A stretch of 64,000 bases of DNA, taken from assembly GCA_013214025.1 (NCBI GenBank), contig JABSRN010000111.1, positions 1 through 64,000 of the forward strand, written 5' to 3'. Origin of the DNA: Polyangiaceae bacterium (lineage in GTDB: Bacteria > Myxococcota_A > Polyangia > Polyangiales > Polyangiaceae). Shown here one piece after another: positions 25,701 through 34,260 of the stretch; the stretch's first letter is position 1, and each line of letters starts with the position of its first letter. The notes under the pieces are model-generated. The model had not been told where the DNA came from and ran no database searches. It was given only the letters and a program-made list of their open reading frames with translations. The position numbers and the translations under genes were made by a program.

Positions 25701-28306
25701 GCTTCGATCAGTGCGCGAATGCGGCGCAGAACGGCGAGCATGAGATTGAAGCGGAGTTGTGGCTCTAGTTGGGAAGCGAAGAGTCGGAACACCACACGAC
25801 TGAGGCGCTCGGTATATTCGAGGTCGCCGGAGACGTAGCCATAGTGAGCCATGGTGTTTTTTAGGCGGTCCAGGAACTCGTCGGGGATGCCGGCGCCTTC
25901 GGCGTGCATACGCCGAACAAACAACCTCAGGTAGGTGTTGTTTGACGGAGCGAGTTCGCCGGTCTGCAGGGCGAGCTGTGAGCGATCGAAGAGTTCTTGG
26001 AGATCCGCAAAGATCGCCACCTGGGCGGCGATGGACCCGAGGCCTTCGAGAAAATCTTCGGGTAGGTCCGAGGGGAGAGGTGCGTCGAGAAAGTTGATGA
26101 GATCCGCTACGCGCTGATCGTTCGCGTCGAAGCCCAATACAATTCGTTGGATCTCGCCTTTCGCGGCATCGAGTGCGGCTTGGCGAACTTCGGGGGAAGA
26201 CTTGGCTGCGGCGCCCAGATCGGGGTGGCCGAAGTTGCGCGTTTCGCTAGTGGCGAATAGCGCGGCCAGGGCGTCAACCTGAGGCGGCAACTCCAACTTC
26301 TCGGCGGCATCTTTGCCGTCGGCACTGTCAGTGGCGGGTTCAATTACGATCATGACGTCGCCCGCTGCGACTTGTTGACCGCGACGGATGCGTATTTCTG
26401 TGACGGTGCCGCCGACTGGGGCGTCGAAGGCGATCTCCATCTTCATGGCCTCCAACAAGCCGAGGGGCTGTCCAGCCTCGATGGTGTCGCCTTCTTTCAC
26501 CCCAACGGATACGACTAATGACGGTGCGCCAGCGCGTACCTGGCCCGCGGTTTGACGGCCGAAGCTGTGGACTCGACCTTCCACTTCGATACGGATGGTG
26601 GTCTCGCTGCTATCGTACAGGACGCGTAGTTCTTCGCCGCCGATGTGGAGTCGGGCTGCGTGGGGTACCACGGTGCTCAGGCGTGCGCTGACGACGCGTC
26701 CGTCCATATGGATTCGGTATCGATTGGCACCGGAGGCGTAGACATGCGCTCGGTACTGGGTTCCGCCGTAGTTGAGATCTAACTCCTGTCCCACGGATGC
26801 CGGGATCTTGTCCTGGGTGATGTTCCCCGGGTCCGCGTAGAAGTTGACTCGCTGGGTGGCGCGGTCGCTTTGATAGGAGAGAATAGACGCGAGAACAAAT
26901 GCCTCCGGGGCGTAATCTCGTTTGGCGTCTCGCGTTTCGTTCCAACGGTCGAGCCAACGAGTGTCGACGCCGCCACGGCAATAGTCCTCTGCCGTGAGGA
27001 GCTCCAGCAGGTACCCTTTGTTGGTGGCGCCGCCTTCAATGACCAGCTCAAAATCTCGGAGGGCACAGATGAGGCGGGCGCGGGCCTCTTCTCGGGTATC
27101 GCCGGTGGCCATTACCTTGGCGATGACTGAGTCGAAATCTGCGGGCACCACGCTGCCGGAATCGACTCCAGTATCGATGCGCACTCGCGGGCCAAGCGCT
27201 GGAGCGAAGCGGGCGATACGGCCTGGGGCCGGAAGAAACCCCGCATCCGGATCCTCGGCGCAGACCCGAGCTTCTAGGCAGTAACCGGTGCCGTCCGGGG
27301 TGATGGGCGGTAGTTTTTCGCCGCGGGCGATGCGGATCTGTATTTGGACCAGATCCGTGTTGGTGAGCTCTTCGGTGATTCCGTGCTCTACTTGCAGCCG
27401 CGGGTTCATTTCGAGGAAAAAGAAGTCATCGCCTTTGACTAAGAACTCCGCGGTGCCGACACCGTAGTAGCCGACGCTGGATGATAGCTCGACTGCGGCC
27501 TTCTTGATTCGCTCAAGCAAACCATCTGACAGCCCTGTGGGGGGGGCCTCTTCCAGAACCTTCTGGTGTCGGCGTTGTACCGAACAGTCCCGACAACCGA
27601 CAGCGACGACATTCCCGTGGTGGTCCGCGGCTATCTGGACCTCAATGTGTCGTCCGCCAACCACCATGCTCTCCATGAACAAGCGACCATCGCCAAAGGC
27701 CGTGATTGCTTCGGAGGATGCCGATTGAAATGCGGCTTCTAGCTCCGACGCCTGGTTGACAATTCGGATACCACGACCGCCTCCGCCGGCGGAGGCCTTG
27801 ACGACCAGAGGATATCCGATGCGCTCGCCGTGAGGGATGGCGTCCTTCTCGTTCTCCACGACGCCCCGGCTCCACTCTGTGACCGGTACTCCGGCTTTTT
27901 CTGCGAGGTGCTTGCTGGAGATCTTGTCGCCAAGGGCGCGCATGGTCTTTGCGCTCGGTCCTAGGAATCGAATGTCGTGTTTTGTGAGAAGATCAACGAA
28001 CGCGGCGTCTTCGGCGACAAATCCCCAACCGGGCCAGACCGCGTCGGCGCCTACTTCTTTCAACTTCGCCAGTAGCCCTTGGTGGTCTAGGTAGGCGGCT
28101 ACCGGGGTGGTCTTGACAGGCAGCTCGACCGAACGGTCCGCGTGTCGAACGAAGGGCGCGTCCTGGTCGGGCGTCGTGAAGAGGGCGACGACTTCAATCT
28201 GCGTCCCTTCCATGGCGCTGAGGGATTTTACGGCGCGGATACACCGCATCGCTGCCTCTCCCCGGTTGACTATGGCTAAACGACGAATCGGCTTGATTTG
28301 GCTCAA
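22724..28306 (-). CDS. Single-chain multidomain acyl-CoA carboxylase, eukaryotic-ACC-like layout, 1860 aa
   Basis: Domains in order: biotin carboxylase (about 1-450; RRLAIVNRGEAAMRCIRA, the ATP-grasp loop KASAGGGGRGIR, EMNPRLQVEH); biotin carrier domain with EAMKMEIAF, biotinyl Lys near 622; a long helical central region (about 690-1330); and a carboxyltransferase region with both halves (about 1330-1840; for example GVNVGAQSYWDAL, GGHPVCMIGIEGQNVPRWGY and ANLSGFDGSPESM). The order BC-BCCP-central-CT on one chain is that of eukaryotic acetyl-CoA carboxylase; most bacteria use four separate subunits. The central segment NRVSLFLAHEIVLDG, then VISNLTGNRMSIMWRDP aligns by eye with the eukaryotic ACC central domain. 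TTG start with a GAGAAGAGA ribosome binding site. Likely product malonyl-CoA; another acyl-CoA is possible. Confidence 0.9.
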   Translation of the reverse strand: MSQIKPIRRLAIVNRGEAAMRCIRAVKSLSAMEGTQIEVVALFTTPDQDAPFVRHADRSVELPVKTTPVAAYLDHQGLLAKLKEVGADAVWPGWGFVAEDAAFVDLLTKHDIRFLGPSAKTMRALGDKISSKHLAEKAGVPVTEWSRGVVENEKDAIPHGERIGYPLVVKASAGGGGRGIRIVNQASELEAAFQSASSEAITAFGDGRLFMESMVVGGRHIEVQIAADHHGNVVAVGCRDCSVQRRHQKVLEEAPPTGLSDGLLERIKKAAVELSSSVGYYGVGTAEFLVKGDDFFFLEMNPRLQVEHGITEELTNTDLVQIQIRIARGEKLPPITPDGTGYCLEARVCAEDPDAGFLPAPGRIARFAPALGPRVRIDTGVDSGSVVPADFDSVIAKVMATGDTREEARARLICALRDFELVIEGGATNKGYLLELLTAEDYCRGGVDTRWLDRWNETRDAKRDYAPEAFVLASILSYQSDRATQRVNFYADPGNITQDKIPASVGQELDLNYGGTQYRAHVYASGANRYRIHMDGRVVSARLSTVVPHAARLHIGGEELRVLYDSSETTIRIEVEGRVHSFGRQTAGQVRAGAPSLVVSVGVKEGDTIEAGQPLGLLEAMKMEIAFDAPVGGTVTEIRIRRGQQVAAGDVMIVIEPATDSADGKDAAEKLELPPQVDALAALFATSETRNFGHPDLGAAAKSSPEVRQAALDAAKGEIQRIVLGFDANDQRVADLINFLDAPLPSDLPEDFLEGLGSIAAQVAIFADLQELFDRSQLALQTGELAPSNNTYLRLFVRRMHAEGAGIPDEFLDRLKNTMAHYGYVSGDLEYTERLSRVVFRLFASQLEPQLRFNLMLAVLRRIRALIEAGVDFSGDDTLRDALARLARLRGQVPDSIADYALEATYGIFERPALEEYAEETTAAVEAFLLDGSNSSSAPIESLLDELALAPKGWFSRVQGLFHQGDERQKDVARAAYLRRLYAPRNITHSTTSVHGALTVEELAFDNGDYVLGCLFTPDTLQASLDSVIGATNGSTTYVELLIAMDRDSDATALLSAIREQLGTRLPNTRLSISFLREGDRTLHETLSAESGELQLLPLHGLHPEAATRVDFSRYASFELECLHNDAGIYVFAGKSRDVPEDERIFVLADVRGKPREEGCQAALYVPMFERTFSEACRVLRATIAKRDPRRRLQWNRVSLFLAHEIVLDGKTADMLSRRLHPTTRYLGLEQVSVRLRVLSPDLRNAPAREVEVVISNLTGNRMSIMWRDPHKDSLVPVSAYERAVVAAKRRGLLYPYELIRVIARESGSPDGMGAAETAEERARVPRGTFVEYDLDPKADKPIAISVEGRAPGGNKASVVFGTISTPTPKIPEGMTRVLLLSDPTRGMGALTGAECDRVVAALDLAESLNVPMEWFPVSSGAKISMDSGTENLDATARVVRRIVNFTQDGGAIHIIVTGVNVGAQSYWDALSTMLMHTRGILIMTPEASMVLTGRAALAASGSVSAEDEVAIGGYERVMGPNGQAQYYAEDFRDAYGVLLQHYSFTYVVPGEKQPRKLESTDPRDRRVITSNYNAEGFNTVGEIFDPKTNPGRKKPFAMRSIMSAVIDQDGGQLERWQSQVAGETAIVWDAHLGGHPVCMIGIEGQNVPRWGYRPLDGPAEWNGGTLFPQSSKKVARALNSASGNRPVVILANLSGFDGSPESMRKLQLEHGAEIARAVVNFDGPIVFLVVSRYHGGAYVVFSSELNGRIHALAVEGSYASVIGGGPAAAVVFPREVRARVAQDDRVRAQQKRLSVPPTSTERETLDKLKQDVLLEKQAEVAAEFDAIHTVERAQEVGSLHGIILAEDIREKLIAGIEKA

Positions 28307-28414
28307 TCTCTTCTCGACGATATGGAAGCGTGCTTCCGGTAAATCAGCCCTCGTATTAGCGCCTTGCGGCTTTTAAGACCACCTTTGAGCGGTTGGAAAG
28401 AGTCGGGAAAAGCG

Positions 28415-28470
28415 CGCGGCGCGCGTAGCGCGTAGCGCCGTTCGCGGCGCATCGCGCTACGCGCGCCGCG
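28415..28470 (-). terminator. Long GC-rich hairpin with TTCG loop, probable terminator of the membrane-protein gene
   Basis: Arms of 26 bases (28415-28440 and 28445-28470) pair perfectly except for a two-base TA/AT mismatch 6 bp from the loop. The loop is TTCG closed by C-G, the very stable UUCG tetraloop. In the minus direction the hairpin lies about 80 bases after the stop of the gene at 28548-29384 and is followed within a few bases by CTTTTCCC. On the plus strand no T-run follows. It could alternatively be a mobile palindromic (REP-like) unit. Confidence 0.6.
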
Positions 28471-28547
28471 TCATGAACCTCGAGCGCTCCAGCAGGTCGA
28501 GTGGGCCGGGTCCAGCCCGTTCCGGAGGCGCGCCTTCAGTGGCCTGG

Positions 28548-29384
28548 TTACTCTCGGCTGTAATGGCCCCAAATTGGCGGTTCAGGGGGGCAGCTAGGAT
28601 TGCTGGCAGCATCGGCCAGCAGGTAGAAGTGCGCCATGCCCACACAGCACAGAGGCGCCATGACGACGAGGCCCAACCCACACGGAATCGCCCCCATACA
28701 GAGGAATAGGAGTACCAAAGAGTTCATGATGAGCAAATCGACGCGACGACCCTCGCTCAGATCCCACGATTCCGCGAGACTCTCGACCCCGTTTAGCTTC
28801 CGATCGACGAGCGCGGGTAAGGAGAGTGACCAGCTGATTGCGAAAAACACCCCTAGGCCGCAGAACGCGATGGTCAAACTGAATACAGATTGCGTGATGA
28901 CGCTGGCAACCACGGCGGCGGGCCAATAGGGGATCGAGTCACGGGCCGCTTCGATACTGGGTGTTCCGCCTCGGGCGGTGGTGAGCGCCATCAGGCAAAT
29001 AGTCGAGCCACCGATCCCACTCAACACGCCGCCACCGACAACTCCGATCAGCAGAGGGATGCCGATGCCGCCGAAGGGCAGCGTATCAAAAACAAGTTTT
29101 GTGATTCCCGACCAGACGCCTTGGGCGACGAAGCAGCCCAACAACACGAAGACGAACGGCAATAGCCCGTGAAAGCCGAGGCGTTGCAAGTCTCCCCACG
29201 CTGCGCTGAAGGCTTCGGCCGTTATCCATCCGGAACCCCCGCCCCCGCCCCCGCCAACCCGTCCGGGGATAGCGCCCGGGTGGCCGTAGCTCGCTCCCGG
29301 GTACGCAGCGCCTGGCATGCCCCCCGGGGGCTGTCCCGGATGGGTTGCCCCAGTTGGCCCGCCGCCCTGATTTCCTTGAGTCAC
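28548..29384 (-). CDS. Multi-pass inner membrane protein with Gly/Pro-rich N-terminus, 278 aa
   Basis: The first 50 residues are a Gly/Pro/Ala/Tyr-rich cytoplasmic-type tail (GAAYPGASYGHPGAIPG and a run of seven Gly). Five to six hydrophobic segments follow, for example FHGLLPFVFVLLGCFVAQGV, the region GIPLLIGVVGGGVL, AAVVASVITQSVFSLTIAFC and VLLFLCMGAIPCGLGLVVM. The layout, with a soluble loop SLAESWDLSEGRR before the last membrane segment, resembles DUF975-like or general Myxococcota membrane proteins, but I cannot assign a family. Function unknown. It is followed by a long hairpin that probably ends its transcript. Confidence 0.75.
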   Translation of the reverse strand: MTQGNQGGGPTGATHPGQPPGGMPGAAYPGASYGHPGAIPGRVGGGGGGGSGWITAEAFSAAWGDLQRLGFHGLLPFVFVLLGCFVAQGVWSGITKLVFDTLPFGGIGIPLLIGVVGGGVLSGIGGSTICLMALTTARGGTPSIEAARDSIPYWPAAVVASVITQSVFSLTIAFCGLGVFFAISWSLSLPALVDRKLNGVESLAESWDLSEGRRVDLLIMNSLVLLFLCMGAIPCGLGLVVMAPLCCVGMAHFYLLADAASNPSCPPEPPIWGHYSRE

Positions 29385-29550
29385 AGTCGCTCCTTGGTGG
29401 CATCACCTAGTGGCATCAGCCGTCGGGGCGTCGGTCGTCGCCGCCCCCGCGAGCATGCTGCAGTAAACCGGCCAATCGGGCCACATTCTGACAGCACGTC
29501 GGTATCGCGTCGATAGGGATGCTGTTGGGTTGCCCCGCTGATCGGTCCGG

Positions 29551-31392
29551 CTACTCCGTGCTCGAGCTGGGGGCGGGAGTTGACGAGAACGTGGGCGCCT
29601 CCCGTCCTTCAGCAGCGGCGAGGGCGGCTTTTAATTCGCCGCCCTTTTTGCGCAAACAGCCCCAGCAGTCCCCCAGACCGATGAATCCGCAACCACTGCG
29701 GCGGGTCAGTTTTTTGAGGGGCCTGACCGAGCGGCTATCCGCCACATTGGTGGCTTCCGGTAGCAGTGCCTTCATCTCTTCGCACTTGCCCTTGACGCGT
29801 AGTTGCAGCGCAATCTTCAGCGCTGGGCTCGACTTCTTTTGGACTTCCGGTGAGTCCAGAAGCTTTCGGGCAAGCTTGGTACTGGTCGTTTTTTTGTGGG
29901 TACCCGCCCAGACATCGAACAGGATATCGGCACCGGCGGACTCCAGCTTGTCCGCGATCAGTTCCAGCGCGGAAGGGAGGGCTTTGCCGCTGGCCGCTGC
30001 GTTTCTGAGATCCCGTTGGGTCTCCGGATCTTCCTTCAAGTTCTTGCGTTCGTCCAGGGCGCGGTCGTAGGCGATCACCGCCTGGGAGTAGTCGCCGACC
30101 TCCGTGTAACCACGGCCTAGGGCGAGCCACACACTCGAGGAGCGTTCTTTGGGTTTGACAGCTGCCAACTTTGCCAGAGCCCTGGTTTCGCCCTGGGCGG
30201 CAGGTTCGAGCCACTCTTCGGTCGGATCGCCATCCTCGGCGACCAACGCTGCCGGGTCGTCGGGTTCTCCGTCTCCAAAGATGAACACACCAAAAAAACT
30301 GACCAGGGCTGCCAGAGCTACGCCAGCCGCTATTTTGACCGTCGGGACATCGCGCGGCATCCGACGGGAATCCAGAGTCGGAGAAACCAAGTTGGTCTCC
30401 GTCTGTGCGGTCGCAATATTGTCCGACGGTGGCTTGGGCGTGGATGGGACCTGAATGTCCACGACGCTATGACTCCTTGACCGCGGACCGCTCTGTACGG
30501 GATCGTAGTCGCCTTCTACGACGGGATAGCTCTCCAAAATGTCCGCTAGCCGATGGCTGACAGCGTTTGCATCAACGGGACGCTTGTCGGGCTTTTTCTC
30601 CAAGAGTTCGAAGACCAGGTCTCGAATTCTCGAATCAATGGTCTCCGGCAGCGGCGGGGGTGCCTCGGTCAGTTGTTTGGTGAGGATGATCAAAATCTCG
30701 TCGGCTTCGAAGGGCGGCGCGCCGGTAAGCATCTCGTAAAACATGATCCCGAAAGCGTAGAGATCGACGCGGTGATCGATGTTCTTGCCCGAAGCCTGCT
30801 CGGGAGCGATGTACGTCGGAGTCCCGATGACGGTGCCCAGCTGGGTGAGTTGGGTATTGTCTGCGGCCCCACCGGTGAGTTTAGCGATGCCGAAGTCGAG
30901 CACCTTGACGAAGTTATTCTGCCCGCGGTGCTCGATGAGCATCACGTTTTCCGGCTTGAGATCGCGATGCACGATGTCTGCTTCGTGGGAGGCACTGAGG
31001 GCTTCGGCGATCTGAAGGGCGACGCGTAGAGCTTGACCGTGCGGCATGGGGCCGCGTGAGATGGTCTTGGTCAGCGTCTCGCCGGCGACAAATTCGAGTA
31101 CGAGATAGAATGAACCATCCGGCAACTTGCCGAAATCCATGGCGTTAACGACATGGGGGTGTTTGATGGTGGCGGAAGCTACCGCTTCTCGTTCGAAGCG
31201 CTTAACGGCCTCCTCAAGGGCCGTCATTTCCCGGTGGAGAACCTTGATAGCGACCGGTTTGCGCAGATGGATATGCTCGCCGCGGAAGACCTGTCCCATG
31301 CCGCCTTCGCCGAGCAAGGCGTCCACGCGGTAGCGATCGGCTATCGTCGTGCCGACAAGGCTTGGGGTATCGCTGGTCTCTTCTTCCGACAT
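29551..31392 (-). CDS. Membrane-anchored eukaryote-like Ser/Thr protein kinase, 613 aa
   Basis: A PknB-type kinase domain spans about residues 18-290: Gly-rich loop [13 protein letters not shown], catalytic Lys in [25 protein letters not shown], activation segment [10 protein letters not shown] and [13 protein letters not shown]. All catalytic residues are present. After a Ser/Pro linker comes one transmembrane segment ([20 protein letters not shown], about 360-380). The 230-residue extracytoplasmic part is helical and contains a TPR-like unit ([20 protein letters not shown] followed by DRALDE), with Cys residues near the C-terminus. The ATG at 31390-31392 is chosen; the open frame upstream to 31506 lacks kinase features. 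No target is evident from neighbours. Confidence 0.92.
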   Translation of the reverse strand: MSEEETSDTPSLVGTTIADRYRVDALLGEGGMGQVFRGEHIHLRKPVAIKVLHREMTALEEAVKRFEREAVASATIKHPHVVNAMDFGKLPDGSFYLVLEFVAGETLTKTISRGPMPHGQALRVALQIAEALSASHEADIVHRDLKPENVMLIEHRGQNNFVKVLDFGIAKLTGGAADNTQLTQLGTVIGTPTYIAPEQASGKNIDHRVDLYAFGIMFYEMLTGAPPFEADEILIILTKQLTEAPPPLPETIDSRIRDLVFELLEKKPDKRPVDANAVSHRLADILESYPVVEGDYDPVQSGPRSRSHSVVDIQVPSTPKPPSDNIATAQTETNLVSPTLDSRRMPRDVPTVKIAAGVALAALVSFFGVFIFGDGEPDDPAALVAEDGDPTEEWLEPAAQGETRALAKLAAVKPKERSSSVWLALGRGYTEVGDYSQAVIAYDRALDERKNLKEDPETQRDLRNAAASGKALPSALELIADKLESAGADILFDVWAGTHKKTTSTKLARKLLDSPEVQKKSSPALKIALQLRVKGKCEEMKALLPEATNVADSRSVRPLKKLTRRSGCGFIGLGDCWGCLRKKGGELKAALAAAEGREAPTFSSTPAPSSSTE

Positions 31393-31611
31393 GGCGGGGC
31401 TGCAGCCTAACAGTGCTCGTCGGGGGCGGGGGAAGGTCGCGACGAGGGGCGTGCATACCGGAAAACGCGCAAGATCGGGTCGAAATTGGTGGTGGCATGC
31501 CGCCACACTGAAAGTGTCTAGCCCGACTCAACCGGCTGTCCGGAATAATGCAGCAAGCTAGGACGCGGTCGAGTCGATTTTGTCCGGGAGAGCGGGGGGC
31601 TCGCGGTGTGC

Positions 31612-32397
31612 CTAGAGCAGGTCGGAACGGAATTGATGGGTCGGCGTGAAGTAGTGGCTGCGTAAGAAACTAAGAAACATCCAGCTGGTTGTCATGACGG
31701 AGGTCAACAGTAGGAAGAAGATCAGAACCTGATATTTTACCGCCATCAGAGGGTCGACTCCCGCCAGGATCTGCCCTGTCATCATCCCAGGCAATTGGAC
31801 GATGCCGGCCACCATGAAGGCGTTCAGCGTCGGGATCATGCTGGCGCGCAAGCTCCGGGCGAACATTTCATGAACGCTATCGGGTCCCGAAAAGCCGACG
31901 CACAGCAAGGTTTCGATGTGCAACCGACGGGCCCGCAGTTCTTCTTGAAAACGTTCCCCGGCGAGAGACGCCGCATTCATGGAATTGCCGAGCAACATGC
32001 CACCGAAGGGGATCAGATACTGAGGATCGTACCAAGGCTCGGTCGGTACGACTAAGGTCGTCATCACTACCAGACTGATGGCGGTTCCGCAGGCGAGGGA
32101 CACGCCTAACAGGGGCGCGATATGGGGCAGGGGCCGGGAGAGCCGTCCCGCGCCTGTGCGTGCCGCAACGCTGAGCATGATCAGCAGCAGCGCGATCACG
32201 AGTAGGGGGTTGCGAACTGCGAAGATCGCGCTCAGGGCGTAGCCAACGGCGAACAGCTGGAGCGGTCCGCGAATGGACGCGATGGTCAGCGTTCGCTCGA
32301 TGCCGAGTTTCATGCGCAGGCTGACCGCCACTGCGAAGATTAGACAGAGGCCGCAGGCCGATAGACGCCACCACGAGATATCGACCAACGGGTGCAT
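31612..32397 (-). CDS. fetB: ABC exporter permease, FetB/UPF0014 family, 261 aa
   Basis: A hydrophobic protein with about seven membrane segments and the family blocks LGIERTLTIASIRGPLQL (as IASIRGPLQLFAVGYAL), PFGGMLLGNSMNAASLAGERF, then MIPTLNAFMVAGIVQLPGMM and GQILAGVDPLMAVKYQ. These are diagnostic of the YbbM/FetB permease which, with FetA, exports iron or gives resistance to peroxide stress in Escherichia coli. Its start codon overlaps the stop of fetA by one base (TAATG), so the two are translationally coupled. The metal specificity here is inferred from homology only. Confidence 0.9.
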   Translation of the reverse strand: MHPLVDISWWRLSACGLCLIFAVAVSLRMKLGIERTLTIASIRGPLQLFAVGYALSAIFAVRNPLLVIALLLIMLSVAARTGAGRLSRPLPHIAPLLGVSLACGTAISLVVMTTLVVPTEPWYDPQYLIPFGGMLLGNSMNAASLAGERFQEELRARRLHIETLLCVGFSGPDSVHEMFARSLRASMIPTLNAFMVAGIVQLPGMMTGQILAGVDPLMAVKYQVLIFFLLLTSVMTTSWMFLSFLRSHYFTPTHQFRSDLL

Positions 32398-33098
32398 TAG
32401 TTGCCCTGCTCTCCGAGTCGAATTAACGCGTCGGGGGTGTCCATGTTTTTCGCGGTGCCGTCGTGGATAAAGAGAGCGTTTCCGCCCAAAGCGCTGGCGG
32501 TCGCGGAATCGTGCGTGGCGCAGACGATGGCACCATCGTCATCTAGGAAGCGTTGGAGCGCGGCATAAACCTGTGCGCTACTCGCTGGATCGAGCGCTGC
32601 CGTGGGCTCATCCAGCAAGAGCACCTCGGGAGCCGCTAATAGGGCACGAACGATGCCGCCTCGATAGAGCTCGCCCACACTCACGGTGTCTGCCCGGCGG
32701 TCCAATACGTCAACGTCGAGGCCGAGAGTGCCGGCGGCGTCGCGTGCCCGCTCTTTGTCAACAGCAGGCCGTGACGGCGGAGACAGACAAATGTTGTCGA
32801 GCAACTTGCCGTCGAATGCGACTGGGGTTTGGAGGACTAGCTGGACGCGGTGCCTAAAATCCAATGGTGGCATTGCCAACGCGTTCTCGCCCGCTAGTTC
32901 AAGTGCCCCAGCGGAGGCGTCCTGCAGGCGATTCAGCAGCCGCAGAAATGTCGACTTACCGCTGCCCGATCGGCCGAGCGCGTGCAGCACCTGGCCGCGA
33001 GAAAGCGAAAAGTTGATGCCCGAGAGCCACGGCTGTGTATCTCCCGGAAACGGGGCGCTCGCCAGACTGCGAGCTTGAAAGATGACGGGGCTGGGCAC
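32397..33098 (-). CDS. fetA: ABC exporter ATP-binding protein, FetA-like, 233 aa
   Basis: Walker A is GRSGSGKST near residue 43-51, the Q-loop is in VQLVLQTPVAF, Walker B with catalytic Glu is EVLLLDEPTAALD, and the switch His is in CATHDSATA. The signature helix reads VSVGELYRGGIVRALL in place of the usual LSGGQxQR, consistent with FetA-type proteins, which have a diverged signature. GTG start at 33096-33098. It forms a two-gene unit with fetB. Predicted role: energising metal (probably iron) export across the inner membrane. Confidence 0.88.
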   Translation of the reverse strand: MPSPVIFQARSLASAPFPGDTQPWLSGINFSLSRGQVLHALGRSGSGKSTFLRLLNRLQDASAGALELAGENALAMPPLDFRHRVQLVLQTPVAFDGKLLDNICLSPPSRPAVDKERARDAAGTLGLDVDVLDRRADTVSVGELYRGGIVRALLAAPEVLLLDEPTAALDPASSAQVYAALQRFLDDDGAIVCATHDSATASALGGNALFIHDGTAKNMDTPDALIRLGEQGN

Positions 33099-33187
33099 TG
33101 CCGCTACCTATAGCCGGCGACCGTGGGGAAGGGAACGTTTCGCGAAGTGACAAGGGGCCATCCAGAGCCGCGGAGATTTCGAGTGTA

Positions 33188-34099
33188 TTAACCCTCCGGC
33201 GTGAACAGCCACGTCATGATGTCGCCGATAACCCGCGGACCGCCCATACCGTACTGCCCATGTCCAGCATCCGGCAACTCCCAGTAGCGCGAGCTCACGC
33301 CGTTGGCATTGAGCTCGTTGACGCCCGTTTTCATGTGCAGAGTTTCTTCGTTCTCGCCTCCGAACACGGCTACTTGGCTCGTGCTCCTGAGCTTGTGTAA
33401 CCAGGGCTTGCGGGGGGCGCCACCCAGCACAATTCGTCGGTACTTTTTTGGGTAATCCAGGGCCAGGGACTGAGCTCTCACGGCGCCCTGGGAGTAGCCA
33501 AATATCACTGGGTGCTTGAGCTCGAGCTGGCCGCCTCGGAGTTCCCGAACCGTGGCGAGAGCGCTTTCGATTCGGGCATTGAGACGCCACGTGCTTTGAC
33601 TGAACCGTCGCCGACCTCCGCTGTCGCAGGGGATGTCTCCCCGAAGGGCCAAGATGGTCACGAAGTGACTCGCCGTGCTCGCCCAGTTGGAGAGCGCAAA
33701 GATATTGCCGCAGACCCCGTGCAGGTAAATCATCGCGGCGGTGGTTCCAGCTTCGCCGTGCACAACCAAGATGGGTAAATCGTTGCTGATCGCGAGCTCC
33801 GTGGCCCTCCCGACGGTCAGGCCCGCCGGGAGGGCCGACGACGCGACGGGCTGTTCCTTGGGGGCTGGCAGGGTGGACGTGGTTGGGGGCGCAACGCTCG
33901 TTCGGTCTCTCGAACGGTGGACGGAGCCTCCGGCAGGGTCGGTTCCGGTACAAGTGTGGGACGGGTCTTGGCCTATCTGCGCGGGAGGCTCCGACAGGTA
34001 TTCCTCAGGCGAATCGGCAACTACGCGGGACTGACATGAGTTGCCCGTGATCCCGAAGGCGACGACTGCAAGACCCTGACGCCAGCGCACGTGCCCCAC
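33188..34099 (-). CDS. Secreted alpha/beta hydrolase, probable lipoprotein, 303 aa
   Basis: A short hydrophobic N-terminus (GLAVVAFGITGNSCQSR) can be read as a lipoprotein signal with Cys near residue 22, followed by a Pro/Thr/Ser-rich linker to about residue 95. The hydrolase domain has an oxyanion region MIYLHGVCGN, a nucleophile elbow FGYSQGAVRA with Ser, and a C-terminal His in LPDAGHGQYGMGG; the acid residue is probably Asp or Glu near VFGGENEE. The architecture suits an esterase, lipase or peptidase outside the cytoplasm. GTG start at 34097-34099; the 5' end overlaps the theoretical start of the divergent gene, which argues that the latter begins further in. Confidence 0.8.
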   Translation of the reverse strand: MGHVRWRQGLAVVAFGITGNSCQSRVVADSPEEYLSEPPAQIGQDPSHTCTGTDPAGGSVHRSRDRTSVAPPTTSTLPAPKEQPVASSALPAGLTVGRATELAISNDLPILVVHGEAGTTAAMIYLHGVCGNIFALSNWASTASHFVTILALRGDIPCDSGGRRRFSQSTWRLNARIESALATVRELRGGQLELKHPVIFGYSQGAVRAQSLALDYPKKYRRIVLGGAPRKPWLHKLRSTSQVAVFGGENEETLHMKTGVNELNANGVSSRYWELPDAGHGQYGMGGPRVIGDIMTWLFTPEG

Positions 34100-34260
34100 G
34101 GTAGCACAGGCCTAGCAGCTTACGGTTCGCGCCAAGGTTCCTGCGCCAAGGGCTCGAAGCGGTCATTCCCGGCACCACGAGTGCCGCCTCATACTGTCGG
34201 TTTGGCAGGCAATTGGTTCCGTAGCACGCGGGTTATCTGTATATTTGACTGCGGTGAGCG

